Positions 1 through 8,666 of a stretch of 52,615 bases of DNA are shown in pieces. Location: contig JAKVAV010000006.1 of NCBI GenBank assembly GCA_022448105.1, positions 96,116 through 148,730 of the forward strand. Direction: 5' to 3'. The position numbers and the translations under genes were made by a program. Within the stretch, counting starts at the first letter, position 1. Each line of letters opens with the position of its first letter. Source of the stretch: Flavobacteriales bacterium (GTDB lineage: Bacteria > Bacteroidota > Bacteroidia > Flavobacteriales_D > Cryomorphaceae). The notes beneath the pieces are model-generated. The model worked only from the letters and a program-made list of their open reading frames with translations, was not told where the DNA came from and ran no database searches.

Positions 1-1997
1 GACTTGGAAATAAGCCTTCTCTGCTTGACGAGGTCAATATTTCTGAAAATGAAGAAATCATAGAGTCACGATTGAAGGCTTCAGGATTCTTACGCGCTAA
101 GGCAGAGGCTCGTATTGATTCTACTAAAAATACTGCCAAAATAATTTATGAATTGTATCCAAATCAGCCGTACTATTTTGATTCGCTTGCGATATCCCCA
201 GAGCCATATCCATGGATAAATGAAATCACCCAATCTTATCAAACAAACCCTCTAATAAGTGAAGGCGAACTTTTTCGCAAAAACAGCCTTGTCGCCCTTA
301 GAACCGCGATCACGAGCGATCTTAGAAATAGAGGATATTTCTACTTCTCTCCTTCCTTCCTGCTTTACGAAGCCGATAGCAGTGTAGATGGACGAACCGT
401 AAAAATCAATTTAGAACTCAAGAAGAATACACCTCAGGTAGCCATTGAAAAATTTGTGGTTGATACCATAACCGTTAACCTCGCATCAAACTCATCAAAT
501 ACAATAATCATTGGCGATAGTTTAAGAGCCATTGTCGATCCGGATAGACTGTTCATTAAACCTGAAAAACTCAGACCTTTTATTGTAATGCGGCCGGGCG
601 AAACATACAATCGAAGAGACGAAATCCTCACACTCGAACACCTAAATAAATTAGAAGTATTTGACTTTGTGAGCCTCAATTTTCAGGTCGACACAAGTGC
701 AAAAAGAAACAGACTTAATGCAAATATTTTGGGTTCTCCACGTCCTAAACATTCACTAAGATCTGAAATCGTGCTCACGACAACATCGACTAATTTTACT
801 GGACCAGGCCTTCAATTGAGGTATACGAACAGAAATCTCTTTGGAGGAGCCGAACAACTTAGGGTCAGCACTACGGGGCGGTACGAACAGCAATTTACTG
901 GATCACGACGAGGTTTGACTTCCTTCGAAATAGACTTTTCTGTCGATCTCTTAGTACCGAGAGTTTCAGGAATAATCAAAACGAGAGAACTTAACGGGAA
1001 CGTGCCCAAAACAAAATATAGCCTTAGCTACAGAATCTTCGATCAGCCAGACTACTATGCTCAAAGCAGTTTTGGAGCCACATACGGTTATCAATGGCTT
1101 TCAAATCAAACCACTTTTCACGACTTGAATTTATTCAGATTAGACTACGTTCGATTACTCAGGTCATCAGAACGCTTAGAAGAGCTCTTTGCAGCAGGTA
1201 CCTTGGATAGAGAAAGTTTTAATGATCAACTAATTTTTGGTCCTTCTTACAGCCTTACCTACAGCCCAAAAAGACGTGAAGGATTCACGAGCTATTTTGT
1301 AGGTGCGAGTGTAGAACTCTCTGGTAATATCCTCTACACAGCCTATTCATTGAGCAAACGTGAGACCAACGAAGACAATCAATACGAAGTGGTACGAGTT
1401 CCCTTTGCCCAATACGCAAGATCGCAATTTGATACGAGAGTGTATTTGGATTTAGGAAATTATACTCAGCTCGTAATCAGACAAAATCTCGGAGTTGGAA
1501 TTCCTTACCTCAACTCAAATACCCTACCATTTGCGAAGCAATTTTTTGTTGGAGGCGCATCATCTTTAAGAGGTTTCCCCTTTCGATCTGTGGGCCCTGG
1601 TAGCTATGTAAACAAGGAAAATACTGATGATAGTTTCTTCGACCAGACAGGCGACATCATGCTAGAATGGAATGCAGAATCTAGATTTGACTTGGGCGGC
1701 TATCTGAAAGGGGCACTGTTTTTAGATGCTGGAAATGTTTGGCTCATAAATGAAGCTTCTAACCGTCCTGGAGGAAGATTTGAATGGAATGACTTTATGA
1801 ACGAATTGGCCATCTCTGGGGGAGTTGGCCTAAGGATTGACGCCGAGTTCATCGTTGTGAGATTCGATCTTGCCCTACCGCTGCGGAATCCAGCCTTTGA
1901 TGATGGAGACAGATGGTTATTCGACGAAATGGCGCTAAACAGTCCGTGGGTCAGTGAAAACCTGATCTTGAATTTTGCGATTGGGTACCCATTCTAA
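1..1997 (+). CDS. BamA/TamA-like outer membrane protein (5' truncated by window edge)
   Basis: The reading frame is open from base 3 to the TAA at 1995-1997, so the gene starts before the window; a TTG at 72 is an internal codon, not a start. About 665 residues are visible. The N-terminal part resembles POTRA-type modules. The second half alternates aromatic and polar residues as in a 16-strand Omp85 barrel, and includes a GGASSLRGFPFRSVG segment that matches the conserved (V)RGF loop of the surface-antigen/Omp85 domain. The last residue is Phe, the usual C-terminal signal of outer membrane barrels. The likely role is insertion or translocation of outer membrane proteins. Whether it is BamA proper or a TamA-like paralog cannot be decided without the N-terminus; the visible part looks closer to the TamA-like group. 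Confidence 0.85.
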   Translation, partial: LGNKPSLLDEVNISENEEIIESRLKASGFLRAKAEARIDSTKNTAKIIYELYPNQPYYFDSLAISPEPYPWINEITQSYQTNPLISEGELFRKNSLVALRTAITSDLRNRGYFYFSPSFLLYEADSSVDGRTVKINLELKKNTPQVAIEKFVVDTITVNLASNSSNTIIIGDSLRAIVDPDRLFIKPEKLRPFIVMRPGETYNRRDEILTLEHLNKLEVFDFVSLNFQVDTSAKRNRLNANILGSPRPKHSLRSEIVLTTTSTNFTGPGLQLRYTNRNLFGGAEQLRVSTTGRYEQQFTGSRRGLTSFEIDFSVDLLVPRVSGIIKTRELNGNVPKTKYSLSYRIFDQPDYYAQSSFGATYGYQWLSNQTTFHDLNLFRLDYVRLLRSSERLEELFAAGTLDRESFNDQLIFGPSYSLTYSPKRREGFTSYFVGASVELSGNILYTAYSLSKRETNEDNQYEVVRVPFAQYARSQFDTRVYLDLGNYTQLVIRQNLGVGIPYLNSNTLPFAKQFFVGGASSLRGFPFRSVGPGSYVNKENTDDSFFDQTGDIMLEWNAESRFDLGGYLKGALFLDAGNVWLINEASNRPGGRFEWNDFMNELAISGGVGLRIDAEFIVVRFDLALPLRNPAFDDGDRWLFDEMALNSPWVSENLILNFAIGYPF

Positions 1998-2000
1998 AGC

Positions 2001-2025
2001 AAAAAAGGCGACCCAAAGGCCGCCT
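2001..2025 (-). terminator. Rho-independent terminator of the ruvX-clpP unit
   Basis: Bases 2006-2025 form a hairpin (AGGCG-A-CC, CAAA loop, GG-C-CGCCT, one internal mismatch). Read on the minus strand it is followed by six U residues (2001-2006). It lies 25 bases after the clpP stop and also separates this unit from the convergent BamA-like gene. No comparable T run follows it on the plus strand. Confidence 0.7.
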
Positions 2026-2049
2026 GTAATATTACACTGAAATGAGTGA

Positions 2050-2625
2050 TTAGTATTTAATTACCTCATCCACAATACCATAATCGAGGCTCTCCTCGGC
2101 GTTCATCCAGTAGTCACGATTAAAGTCTTTCATTACTTTGTCAAAATCCTGACCACAAGTTTCTACATATATTTTTGCGATCAATTCTCTCGTTTTGAGG
2201 ATTTCAGCAGCTTGAATCTCGATATCGGTTGACTGGCCTCTTGCTCCACCGCTAGGCTGGTGAATCATCACTCTGGCCATTGGGTAAATCTGTCGTTTAC
2301 CTTTGGCTCCAGCCGCAAGAAGAACACTTCCCATAGAAGCTGCTAATCCCATACATATGGTACTTACAGGACTTTTTAGCGAGCGCATCGTATCATAAAT
2401 AGCAAATCCAGAAGTGACATATCCTCCAGGGCTATTGATCACAAAGGTGATGTCTTTTCCCGGATCCTTCGCGTCGAGTAAAAGCATACGATCGATGACG
2501 TGCTTGGCAGAATCATCATCCACGCCACCCCAAAGAAATACCTTCCTATCTTTGATATACTGATCGTCAATCATTTTCGAAAGGCCTAGGTCTTTCTTTT
2601 TATCTTCTTTTTCTTTTTCGCTCAT
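2050..2625 (-). CDS. clpP: ATP-dependent Clp protease proteolytic subunit ClpP
   Basis: A 191-residue ClpP serine peptidase, the usual length. It forms the tetradecameric chamber that degrades proteins unfolded by ClpX or ClpA/C in the cytoplasm. The catalytic triad is visible and falls at the same numbers as in E. coli ClpP: Ser97 in ASMGS, His122 in MIHQP and Asp171 in NRDYW. The lysine/glutamate-rich N-terminus (residues 2-12) is in place of a normal propeptide. It starts with ATG two bases after the ruvX stop, so the two are almost certainly cotranscribed. A clear terminator follows. No clpX gene is next to it, unlike in many other bacteria. Confidence 0.95.
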   Translation of the reverse strand: MSEKEKEDKKKDLGLSKMIDDQYIKDRKVFLWGGVDDDSAKHVIDRMLLLDAKDPGKDITFVINSPGGYVTSGFAIYDTMRSLKSPVSTICMGLAASMGSVLLAAGAKGKRQIYPMARVMIHQPSGGARGQSTDIEIQAAEILKTRELIAKIYVETCGQDFDKVMKDFNRDYWMNAEESLDYGIVDEVIKY

Positions 2626-2627
2626 GC

Positions 2628-3050
2628 TTAAAGTTGGTTTCTCTTTTGTTCTAAAAAGTCCTGCAAGATAATTGTTGCAGCAATTTTATCGATGTTTTCT
2701 TTTTTTCGTCGATCTTTTTTTTTCGACCCTGCCTGGATCATTGCATTCAAAGCTATTTTACTGGTAAATGCTTCATTAATTCGGTGAATCAAAACGTTCG
2801 GATACCTACTCTCAAAAGTGTTGATAAACGCCAAGATATCCTCCTCAATAGCACTTGGTTCTCCTGACATTCTTGTCGGCTTACCAATGACAACTTCATA
2901 AACTTCATGACTCTTGATATGTTTATCTAAAAAGGGAAATAGTTGATTCCTTGGAATGGTGCCCAGAGGACTAGCAATCATTTGAAGGTCATCGGTTTCC
3001 GCAAGGCCTACTCTTTTTGACCCGTAGTCTATGGATAATATTCTCGGCAC
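2628..3050 (-). CDS. ruvX: YqgF/RuvX family putative pre-16S rRNA nuclease
   Basis: A 140-residue RNase H-fold protein of the YqgF/RuvX family, implicated in 16S rRNA 5'-end maturation and formerly called a Holliday junction resolvase. The N-terminal ILSIDYGSKRVGLA carries the first catalytic Asp, and the central INEAFTSK and C-terminal DKIAATIILQDFL segments match the family. The only plausible start is GTG at 3048-3050; the next in-frame Met would remove the catalytic Asp. A -7 box (TACTTTTG, 3055-3062) ends only four bases before that GTG, which suggests a leaderless mRNA. clpP follows after two bases. Confidence 0.88.
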   Translation of the reverse strand: MPRILSIDYGSKRVGLAETDDLQMIASPLGTIPRNQLFPFLDKHIKSHEVYEVVIGKPTRMSGEPSAIEEDILAFINTFESRYPNVLIHRINEAFTSKIALNAMIQAGSKKKDRRKKENIDKIAATIILQDFLEQKRNQL

Positions 3051-3054
3051 GGGC

Positions 3055-3071
3055 CAAAAGTAATAGGTTTG
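3055..3071. promoter_or_regulatory. Back-to-back divergent -7 boxes (ruvX and lipase)
   Basis: On the minus strand TACTTTTG (3055-3062) and on the plus strand TAGGTTTG (3064-3071) both fit the Bacteroidota -7 consensus TAnnTTTG and are separated by one base. The first would serve ruvX with its GTG four bases downstream. The second would serve the lipase gene with a leader of about 25 bases to the ATG at 3104. I do not see convincing -33 elements for either. Because the boxes abut, sigma factor could hardly occupy both at once. Confidence 0.5.
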
Positions 3072-3103
3072 AAAATCTTAAATTACGCAAAATAAAAATT
3101 GAT

Positions 3104-4540
3104 ATGTCTAAAAAGTTACGCGCATTCACACTATTACTTTGTCTGTTTTTAGGAACAACCTCTTCAAGAAGTCAGGAATTGGTTTCGGCCGAATTGGTCT
3201 TCGAGTACAGCACCTTCGTCATAGGCTTCTTCGGGTCTCCTGCACCAAATGACTATCCGGTTAACTTTTACAAAATCACCTATACCACTACTGATACTGA
3301 TGGACAACCCACAGTGGCATCAGGGGCTGTGACGATTCCCATTACCGAAGAATGCAATACCTTCCCCATGACAGCTTATTGTCACGGAACGGTATTGAGG
3401 AGGTTGGATGTTCCTTCGGAGCGGAATTTAGAGAGTACCATCATAACAGGATTATCTTCTGCTGGTTACATTGGGCTAGCACCGGATTATCTTGGACTTG
3501 GTGAAGACGAAGGAGTTCATCCTTATGTCCATGCAGAATCTCAAGCTACAGCAACTCTTGACATGATTTCTGCCACCAGAGAATTCTTAGAAACCACTGA
3601 CGTTCAGGATAATGGCCAAGTATTTATTACAGGATATTCGCAAGGAGGACATGCGGCGATGGCAGCATTAAAATATGCTCAAGACAATAATCTTGTTGAC
3701 GAGATGGGTATAGCAGGCGGAGCACCACTGAGCGGTCCTTATGATATGTCCGGGTCTCAAGCAAACCTTATTCTCAGCGACGAACCTTATTCTACTCCAG
3801 GGTATGTCATATACCTGCTGGTGAGCTACCAAAGTGTCTATGGAAACCTCTACAACGAACTCAGCGATGTAATAATTGAACCTTATGCAACTGAAGTGGC
3901 GCCCTATTTCGATGGTGTACAAAACGAATTTAGCATGAGTGTGGTCAACGATATTTTACCAGATAACATTGACGAGTTTATGCGTGATTCGGTATTGACG
4001 AATTTCGAGAACAATCCTAATCATCCCCTTCGAGTTGCCCTAGCCGACAATGACTTGTTTGATTGGGCACCTAACTTTCCATTGAGAATGTACTACTGCG
4101 ATGCCGATGAGCAAGTTGCCTTCACCAACAGCACCACAACTGAGCAAATTATGATCACCAATGGAGCCACCGATGTCGGTTCATCAAACGTCCTTCCTGG
4201 AGCAAATCATGGTGGTTGCGTGCTCCCAGCGATAGAGGCCACTTACAATTTCTTCGAAACTATAGCCTTGGAGTGTACCAACATTCTTACGACCAATGAG
4301 GAAAGCAGCAATAATCTGAACGTTTGGCCAAATCCTGCTAACACAATCATTCAAATGGAGTTTTCCGAAGAAATAGAGCTAGTCAGTTTATTTGATTTGA
4401 ACGGAAGATTGGTAAAACAAGAAATTGTCAATGCCCAAAGACACGTTTTAAACACGACCGATCTTGCCATAGGAAACTACATATTGGTCATTAATCAAAA
4501 AGATCAGCCTTATCGAAAGTTAATCTCGATCCAGCGATAA
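3104..4540 (+). CDS. Secreted alpha/beta-hydrolase (LIP-like lipase/esterase) with T9SS sorting domain
   Basis: A 478-residue secreted hydrolase. I chose ATG 3104, not the upstream in-frame start at 3017, because it opens a normal signal peptide (basic start, hydrophobic core, SRSQ cleavage region near residue 24) and because 3017 lies inside ruvX. The nucleophile elbow GYSQGG puts Ser179 in place. Asp333 or Asp335 (YYCDADEQV) and His369 (GANHGG) complete a likely catalytic triad, and the overall pattern resembles the secretory lipase (LIP) family. Residues about 403-478 form a T9SS type A sorting domain: WPNPAN start, a DLNGRLV strand and a basic end. It is probably exported and cell-surface attached or released; the substrate is unknown. 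Confidence 0.8.
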   Translation: MSKKLRAFTLLLCLFLGTTSSRSQELVSAELVFEYSTFVIGFFGSPAPNDYPVNFYKITYTTTDTDGQPTVASGAVTIPITEECNTFPMTAYCHGTVLRRLDVPSERNLESTIITGLSSAGYIGLAPDYLGLGEDEGVHPYVHAESQATATLDMISATREFLETTDVQDNGQVFITGYSQGGHAAMAALKYAQDNNLVDEMGIAGGAPLSGPYDMSGSQANLILSDEPYSTPGYVIYLLVSYQSVYGNLYNELSDVIIEPYATEVAPYFDGVQNEFSMSVVNDILPDNIDEFMRDSVLTNFENNPNHPLRVALADNDLFDWAPNFPLRMYYCDADEQVAFTNSTTTEQIMITNGATDVGSSNVLPGANHGGCVLPAIEATYNFFETIALECTNILTTNEESSNNLNVWPNPANTIIQMEFSEEIELVSLFDLNGRLVKQEIVNAQRHVLNTTDLAIGNYILVINQKDQPYRKLISIQR

Positions 4541-4578
4541 TCGATCGAATTAATCACTTCCTCTGGCCTCGTTATGCT

Positions 4579-4586
4579 TATCTTTG
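4579..4586 (+). promoter_or_regulatory. Predicted -7 box for the dapD operon
   Basis: TATCTTTG matches TAnnTTTG exactly and sits 20 bases before the dapD ATG, leaving a leader of about 14 bases. A -33 element is not obvious. Confidence 0.45.
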
Positions 4587-4606
4587 CTGAGCGCAAGAAC
4601 AGCTAA

Positions 4607-5419
4607 ATGAGACTAGAGTCAACAATAAATGAAATTTGGAACGATCGCTCTCTGCTTGAAAACAGAGAGCATAGAAATGCCGTGGAGGCGGTAATTGAGA
4701 AAATTGACTCTGGTGAGCTCAGATGTGCAGAACCTTCGGCAGATGGCTGGCTGGTCAATGAGTGGGTCAAAAAGGCTGTAGTGCTCTACTTCCCTATGAG
4801 AAAAATGGAAACTACTGAAATAGGGCCTTTTGAATTTCACGACAAGATGAGGCTTAAAACAGGATACCAGCAAAAAGGTGTTCGTGTAGTTCCTCACGCC
4901 GTCGCTCGCTACGGTGCATACATAGCCAAAGGTGTGGTAATGATGCCCTCGTATGTCAATATAGGCGCATATGTAGATTCGGGAACGATGGTCGATACAT
5001 GGGCTACGGTAGGAAGTTGTGCTCAGATCGGTAAAAATGTTCATCTCAGCGGTGGCGTGGGTATTGGTGGAGTATTAGAGCCTCTTCAAGCCTCGCCAGT
5101 TATCGTGGAAGATGGCGCCTTTATCGGCTCGCGCAGTATCGTAGTTGAGGGTGCCAAAATTGGCAAAGAAGCCGTATTAGGTGCCAATGTGGTCGTCACC
5201 AAAAGTACCCGAATCATCGATGTGACAGAGTCAGAACCTAAAACTTTTCGGGGGGAAGTACCCGCCCGATCTGTGGTGATCCCAGGAAACTATACAAAGG
5301 AATTTAACGCGGGGGCCTATCAAGTTCCCTGCGCTCTTATTATTGGAAAAAGAAGTGCCAGTACAGACCTAAAGACTTCTCTAAATGCCGCACTAAGGGA
5401 ATACGACTTAGCAGTTTAG
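4607..5419 (+). CDS. dapD: 2,3,4,5-tetrahydropyridine-2,6-dicarboxylate N-succinyltransferase
   Basis: A 270-residue DapD, the family's normal length. It transfers succinyl from succinyl-CoA to tetrahydrodipicolinate in the succinylase branch of lysine and meso-diaminopimelate synthesis, so it supplies peptidoglycan. The N-terminal helical domain includes LVNEWVKKAVVLYFPM. The centre is a left-handed beta-helix of hexapeptide repeats (residues about 105-205: GAYIAKG, NIGAYVDSG, TWATVGSCAQIG, IGSRSIVVEGA), typical of trimeric acyltransferases. It starts at ATG 4607 and is followed after seven bases by a glycosyltransferase gene, so it is probably the first gene of a four-gene operon running to cca. 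Confidence 0.95.
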   Translation: MRLESTINEIWNDRSLLENREHRNAVEAVIEKIDSGELRCAEPSADGWLVNEWVKKAVVLYFPMRKMETTEIGPFEFHDKMRLKTGYQQKGVRVVPHAVARYGAYIAKGVVMMPSYVNIGAYVDSGTMVDTWATVGSCAQIGKNVHLSGGVGIGGVLEPLQASPVIVEDGAFIGSRSIVVEGAKIGKEAVLGANVVVTKSTRIIDVTESEPKTFRGEVPARSVVIPGNYTKEFNAGAYQVPCALIIGKRSASTDLKTSLNAALREYDLAV

Positions 5420-5426
5420 CGCGAGA

Positions 5427-6440
5427 ATGAAAAGAATCCTTATCATTCAAACCGCCTTCATTGGAGATGTGATTTTGGCGACCCCTTTGATCGAAAAGTT
5501 AAAAAACTTTTATCCGAAAGCTGAGATTGATTTCCTCTTGAGAAAGGGCAATGAAGGACTTTTGAAAAGTCATCCGAAGCTAAATGAAGTTTTGATTTGG
5601 GATAAGAAAAATGCGAAGTACAACAATCTGGCAAAACTTGGAAGACAAATAAGAAGAAACAAGTACGATCTCCTCGTTAACCTCCAGCGCTTTGCATCAT
5701 CAGGGGTCTTGACTACCTCTTCGAGAGCGAAAATAAAAATCGGCTTTTCAAAAAATCCGTTTTCCTTCGCCTTTACACACAAAGTGCCTCATGTTATCGA
5801 CCAAAAGATGCATGAGGTGCAAAGAAATTTGAGTTTAATTGAATCATTGACCGATAATTCTTTTCAGGGCCCTGTGCTTTATCCGTCAAAGTCTGATTTT
5901 GAAAAAGTATCTCGTTTCAAAAAAAACGGTTCTTATTACTGCATTGCGCCAGCTTCGGTATGGTATACAAAACAGTATCCCTCAGAAAAATGGGGTGAGC
6001 TCATAGACAATCTTCGTTCAGACTTATCGGTATTTCTTATCGGTGCGCCTGGAGATCTCGAGATGTGCGCAGAAATTCGCGATAAATCCCTTCATGGAAA
6101 CGTGAAAATTCTTGCCGGTGAACTCACCTTCCTGCAGTCTGCAGCACTCATGAAAGATGCGCGGATGAATTTTGTGAATGACTCAGCACCCATGCACATT
6201 GCCTCGGCTGTTAATGCACCTGTGACCGCGATCTACTGCAGCACGATTCCCGAGTTTGGTTTCGGACCTCTGAGTGACCAATCAAGAGTAATAGAGATCA
6301 AAGAAAGCCTCGAATGTAGACCCTGTGGACTTCACGGAAAAAAGGCTTGTCCTAAAGGGCACTTCAAGTGCGCTACACTGATCGACACCAAAGAAATCAT
6401 TGATTTTGGAAAGAATAAAGCTAGACCAATTAGCGGCTAA
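5427..6440 (+). CDS. Glycosyltransferase family 9 (heptosyltransferase-like)
   Basis: A 337-residue GT9 protein of the ADP-heptose:LPS heptosyltransferase type (WaaC/WaaF/WaaQ relatives). The N-terminal RILIIQTAFIGDVILATPLIEKL is the usual Rossmann start. The C-terminal half contains the donor-site region NDSAPMHIASAVNAPVTAIY and a PLSD turn. Near the end are four Cys residues in a CRPCGLHGKKACPKGHFKC arrangement common in GT9 proteins. It probably adds a sugar to lipopolysaccharide core at the inner membrane's cytoplasmic face; the exact donor is not predictable. Its 3' end overlaps the next gene by 41 bases, which points to translational coupling. Confidence 0.82.
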   Translation: MKRILIIQTAFIGDVILATPLIEKLKNFYPKAEIDFLLRKGNEGLLKSHPKLNEVLIWDKKNAKYNNLAKLGRQIRRNKYDLLVNLQRFASSGVLTTSSRAKIKIGFSKNPFSFAFTHKVPHVIDQKMHEVQRNLSLIESLTDNSFQGPVLYPSKSDFEKVSRFKKNGSYYCIAPASVWYTKQYPSEKWGELIDNLRSDLSVFLIGAPGDLEMCAEIRDKSLHGNVKILAGELTFLQSAALMKDARMNFVNDSAPMHIASAVNAPVTAIYCSTIPEFGFGPLSDQSRVIEIKESLECRPCGLHGKKACPKGHFKCATLIDTKEIIDFGKNKARPISG

Positions 6441-6960
6441 GCTTCGAAAGGGAGATGTCATTTTAGCCAACCTAAGCACTGGTTGGTCTCTACTTTTTGA
6501 CGCGTGGAATGAGATAGCCATATCCAAGGCAAGGTTGCAGCAACCATTGATTGATTTTGAGAATAGACATGTACTCTTCTACTCAGATGCTGAACTTAAC
6601 CGAATGGTGAACGAAATTCCTTCAATCGGTTGGGATCTTCTTGATTCATCCAATGGCGAGCTAATTCTTCTGCTCTCAAGTGGTGGTGGAGCTGCCGCTT
6701 CTATGAAAGAGCCGGACGGATATTTGGCCATCAGAAAAGTTGATGCTCGAGAGGAACTAGCTCTCGTTAGATTGGCTAAAACAACCCTCGCAGCGATTCC
6801 TCTGAAGGAGAACAATTTCAACCTAGAATCTGATCTAGAAGATGAAAATGGGGTCTTGAAAGAGGTAGATTATCTTTTAAATTTACCGCCCATTCCGCAG
6901 GTTACACCTGCGGTAATCAGGCTTGAACTAAATGGTGAGGTGAAGATTCTAAAATCATAA
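6400..6960 (+). CDS. Divergent Sua5/YciO/YrdC-like protein
   Basis: A 186-residue protein with the outline of the YrdC/Sua5 domain, the enzyme that makes threonylcarbamoyl-AMP for the t6A base of tRNA. The LAAKLRKGDVIL start, the ARLQQPLIDF stretch where real enzymes have K-x-R-x-x-P-L, and DGYLAIRKVD (for the P-x-T-x-A-I-R strand) align by eye. The diagnostic K-R-P substrate residues and the S-T-S-A-N loop are missing (here TTLAAIPLK), so this may be a paralog without synthase activity. No ATG is available: the frame opens after a stop at 6379-6381, leaving TTG 6400 or TTG 6406. It lies one base before cca, another tRNA-linked gene. The assignment is an inference by pattern and context. Confidence 0.5.
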   Translation: MILERIKLDQLAAKLRKGDVILANLSTGWSLLFDAWNEIAISKARLQQPLIDFENRHVLFYSDAELNRMVNEIPSIGWDLLDSSNGELILLLSSGGGAAASMKEPDGYLAIRKVDAREELALVRLAKTTLAAIPLKENNFNLESDLEDENGVLKEVDYLLNLPPIPQVTPAVIRLELNGEVKILKS

Positions 6961-6961
6961 A

Positions 6962-8389
6962 ATGTCCGCTTTCAAAGATTATAAGTACATAATGGAGATG
7001 TCCATCTTCAAAATGCTATCTACGGTAGCGGAGAAATCCGGCACCGAAGCTTACATCATTGGAGGCTTCGTCAGAGACTTTTTGATTAGCCGAAAAGTTA
7101 AGGACCTTGATATCGTAGTAATAGGAGATGGAATCGATTTTGCTAATCAGGTAAGCAAGCACCTGAACAATCAGAAGGTGAAGATTTTCAAAAATTTCGG
7201 TACGGCCATGCTGAGGTATAATGACTGGGAATTAGAATTCGTGGGTGCCAGGAAAGAAAGCTACAATCGCGACTCACGCAAACCTGAGGTAGAGCCCGGA
7301 ACATTGAGGGATGATCAATTGAGAAGAGACTTCACCATTAATGCTTTGGCTATTGGCTTAAATGGAGATTCAAAAGGGAAATTTTTAGATCCATTTGAAG
7401 GACTTAAGGATTTGCGAGAGGAAATAATTCGAACCCCAACAGATCCTGAGCGCACCTTTAGCGATGATCCGCTAAGAATGATGCGTGCCATTCGATTCGC
7501 CACACAGCTGAAATACATTATTCATAGTGATTCTCTTATGGCTATCTCAAAAATGAAATCGCGCATTGGAATTGTTAGTGCTGAACGAATTACAACCGAG
7601 CTGAACAAAATCATTATGGCCGATAAGCCATCAATTGGTTTTAAACTGCTCTTCAAAACTGGGCTTCTGCGAGAGTTTTTTCCTGAAATGGTTGCTCTTC
7701 AGGGCATAGAAGAGAAGAATGGAGTTAGGCATAAAGACAACTTCTATCACACCCTCGAAGTACTGGACAATGTCGCCGAAGAATCAAATAATCTTTGGCT
7801 CCGATGGAGCGCAATTCTGCACGATATTGCCAAGCCCCCAACCAAACGATTTATTGAGGGCGCCGGATGGACTTTTCACGGACACGAAGACAAGGGTTCA
7901 AGAATGGTTCCTCAAATTTTCAAACGCCTCAAACTTCCGCTGGACAATCAGATGAAATACGTTCAGAAAATGGTGGCTCTTCATCTAAGGCCTATAGCAC
8001 TTACGAAAGAAGAAGCCACAGACTCTGCCATTCGCAGGTTGCTCTTTGATGCTGGTGATGATATTGATGACCTGATGATTCTCTGTAAGAGCGATATCAC
8101 ATCAAAGAATGAAAAGAAGGTAAAGCGGTACCTATCGAACTATGAAAAAGTGAGGAAACGATTGGTCGAGGTTGAAGAAAAAGACAAGGTAAGAAACTGG
8201 CAACCACCTATTTCAGGAGACGAGATCATGGCTACTTTTAACATCTCACCTTCTCGGAATGTCGGGATAATCAAGAACGCCATCAAAGAGGCAATTCTCG
8301 AAGGTGAGATATCAAATGAAACCGCCGAAGTTCGAAAGTTTATGTTTGAATTGGGAGAAAGTTTAGGACTGAAACCTAAACAGGATTAA
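6962..8389 (+). CDS. cca: CCA tRNA nucleotidyltransferase with HD domain
   Basis: A 475-residue class II polymerase beta-type nucleotidyltransferase that adds or repairs the 3' CCA of tRNAs. The family signature GGFVRD (around residue 36) is followed by the metal-binding DLDIV. RRDFTINALAI and ERTFSDDPLRMMRAIRFATQL match motifs B and C that read the nucleotide and tRNA. The C-terminal half carries an HD phosphohydrolase domain (HTLEVL, LHDIAKP, HGHEDKG), as in many bacterial enzymes, possibly giving 2',3'-cyclic phosphodiesterase activity. It begins one base after the YrdC-like gene. Its last 14 bases overlap the end of the convergent DUF427 gene. Confidence 0.92.
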   Translation: MSAFKDYKYIMEMSIFKMLSTVAEKSGTEAYIIGGFVRDFLISRKVKDLDIVVIGDGIDFANQVSKHLNNQKVKIFKNFGTAMLRYNDWELEFVGARKESYNRDSRKPEVEPGTLRDDQLRRDFTINALAIGLNGDSKGKFLDPFEGLKDLREEIIRTPTDPERTFSDDPLRMMRAIRFATQLKYIIHSDSLMAISKMKSRIGIVSAERITTELNKIIMADKPSIGFKLLFKTGLLREFFPEMVALQGIEEKNGVRHKDNFYHTLEVLDNVAEESNNLWLRWSAILHDIAKPPTKRFIEGAGWTFHGHEDKGSRMVPQIFKRLKLPLDNQMKYVQKMVALHLRPIALTKEEATDSAIRRLLFDAGDDIDDLMILCKSDITSKNEKKVKRYLSNYEKVRKRLVEVEEKDKVRNWQPPISGDEIMATFNISPSRNVGIIKNAIKEAILEGEISNETAEVRKFMFELGESLGLKPKQD

Positions 8390-8666
8390 CCTCAACGCCT
8401 TTCCAAAAGGCTACATGATCTTTTATACCAGCCGCTGCATCTTTAGGCTCAGAATAATACCAAGCAGCGTCAGTTCCTTCTGCACCGTCAACTTCAACTG
8501 TGTAGTAACTCGCCGTCCCTTTCCAAGGGCAAAAAGTGTGGGTACTGGAGTCCTTTAAGAATTCCTTATTTACGTCTTCGATTGGGAAATAGTGATTTCC
8601 CTCAAGAGGTTTGGTATTATCGCTTTCAGCGATGACTTTACCATTAAAAATGGCTTGAATCTTCAT
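8376..8666 (-). CDS. DUF427 domain protein in the ergothioneine operon
   Basis: A 96-residue protein matching the DUF427 family by eye (the THTFCPWKGTASYYTVEVDG core and AAWYYSEPKDAA...VAFWKGVEV end). The biochemical function of DUF427 is not established. I chose ATG 8666 and not the longer reading from 8705, because it starts directly at the domain and overlaps the egtD stop as ATGA, a typical coupling arrangement. It is the third and last gene of the egtB-egtD unit, which suggests a linked role in thiol or redox metabolism, but that is inference. It overlaps cca tail-to-tail by 14 bases, with no terminator between them. Confidence 0.8.
   Translation of the reverse strand: MKIQAIFNGKVIAESDNTKPLEGNHYFPIEDVNKEFLKDSSTHTFCPWKGTASYYTVEVDGAEGTDAAWYYSEPKDAAAGIKDHVAFWKGVEVNPV

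Noticed and set aside
3017..3103. Upstream extension of the lipase reading frame into ruvX
   Set aside because: The added 29 residues would precede a normal signal peptide and lie inside ruvX, and the -7 box at 3064-3071 lies downstream of that start.
7719..8049. Two overlapping out-of-frame plus-strand readings inside cca
   Set aside because: They lie wholly within a well-supported gene, and cca has strong family motifs throughout in its own frame.
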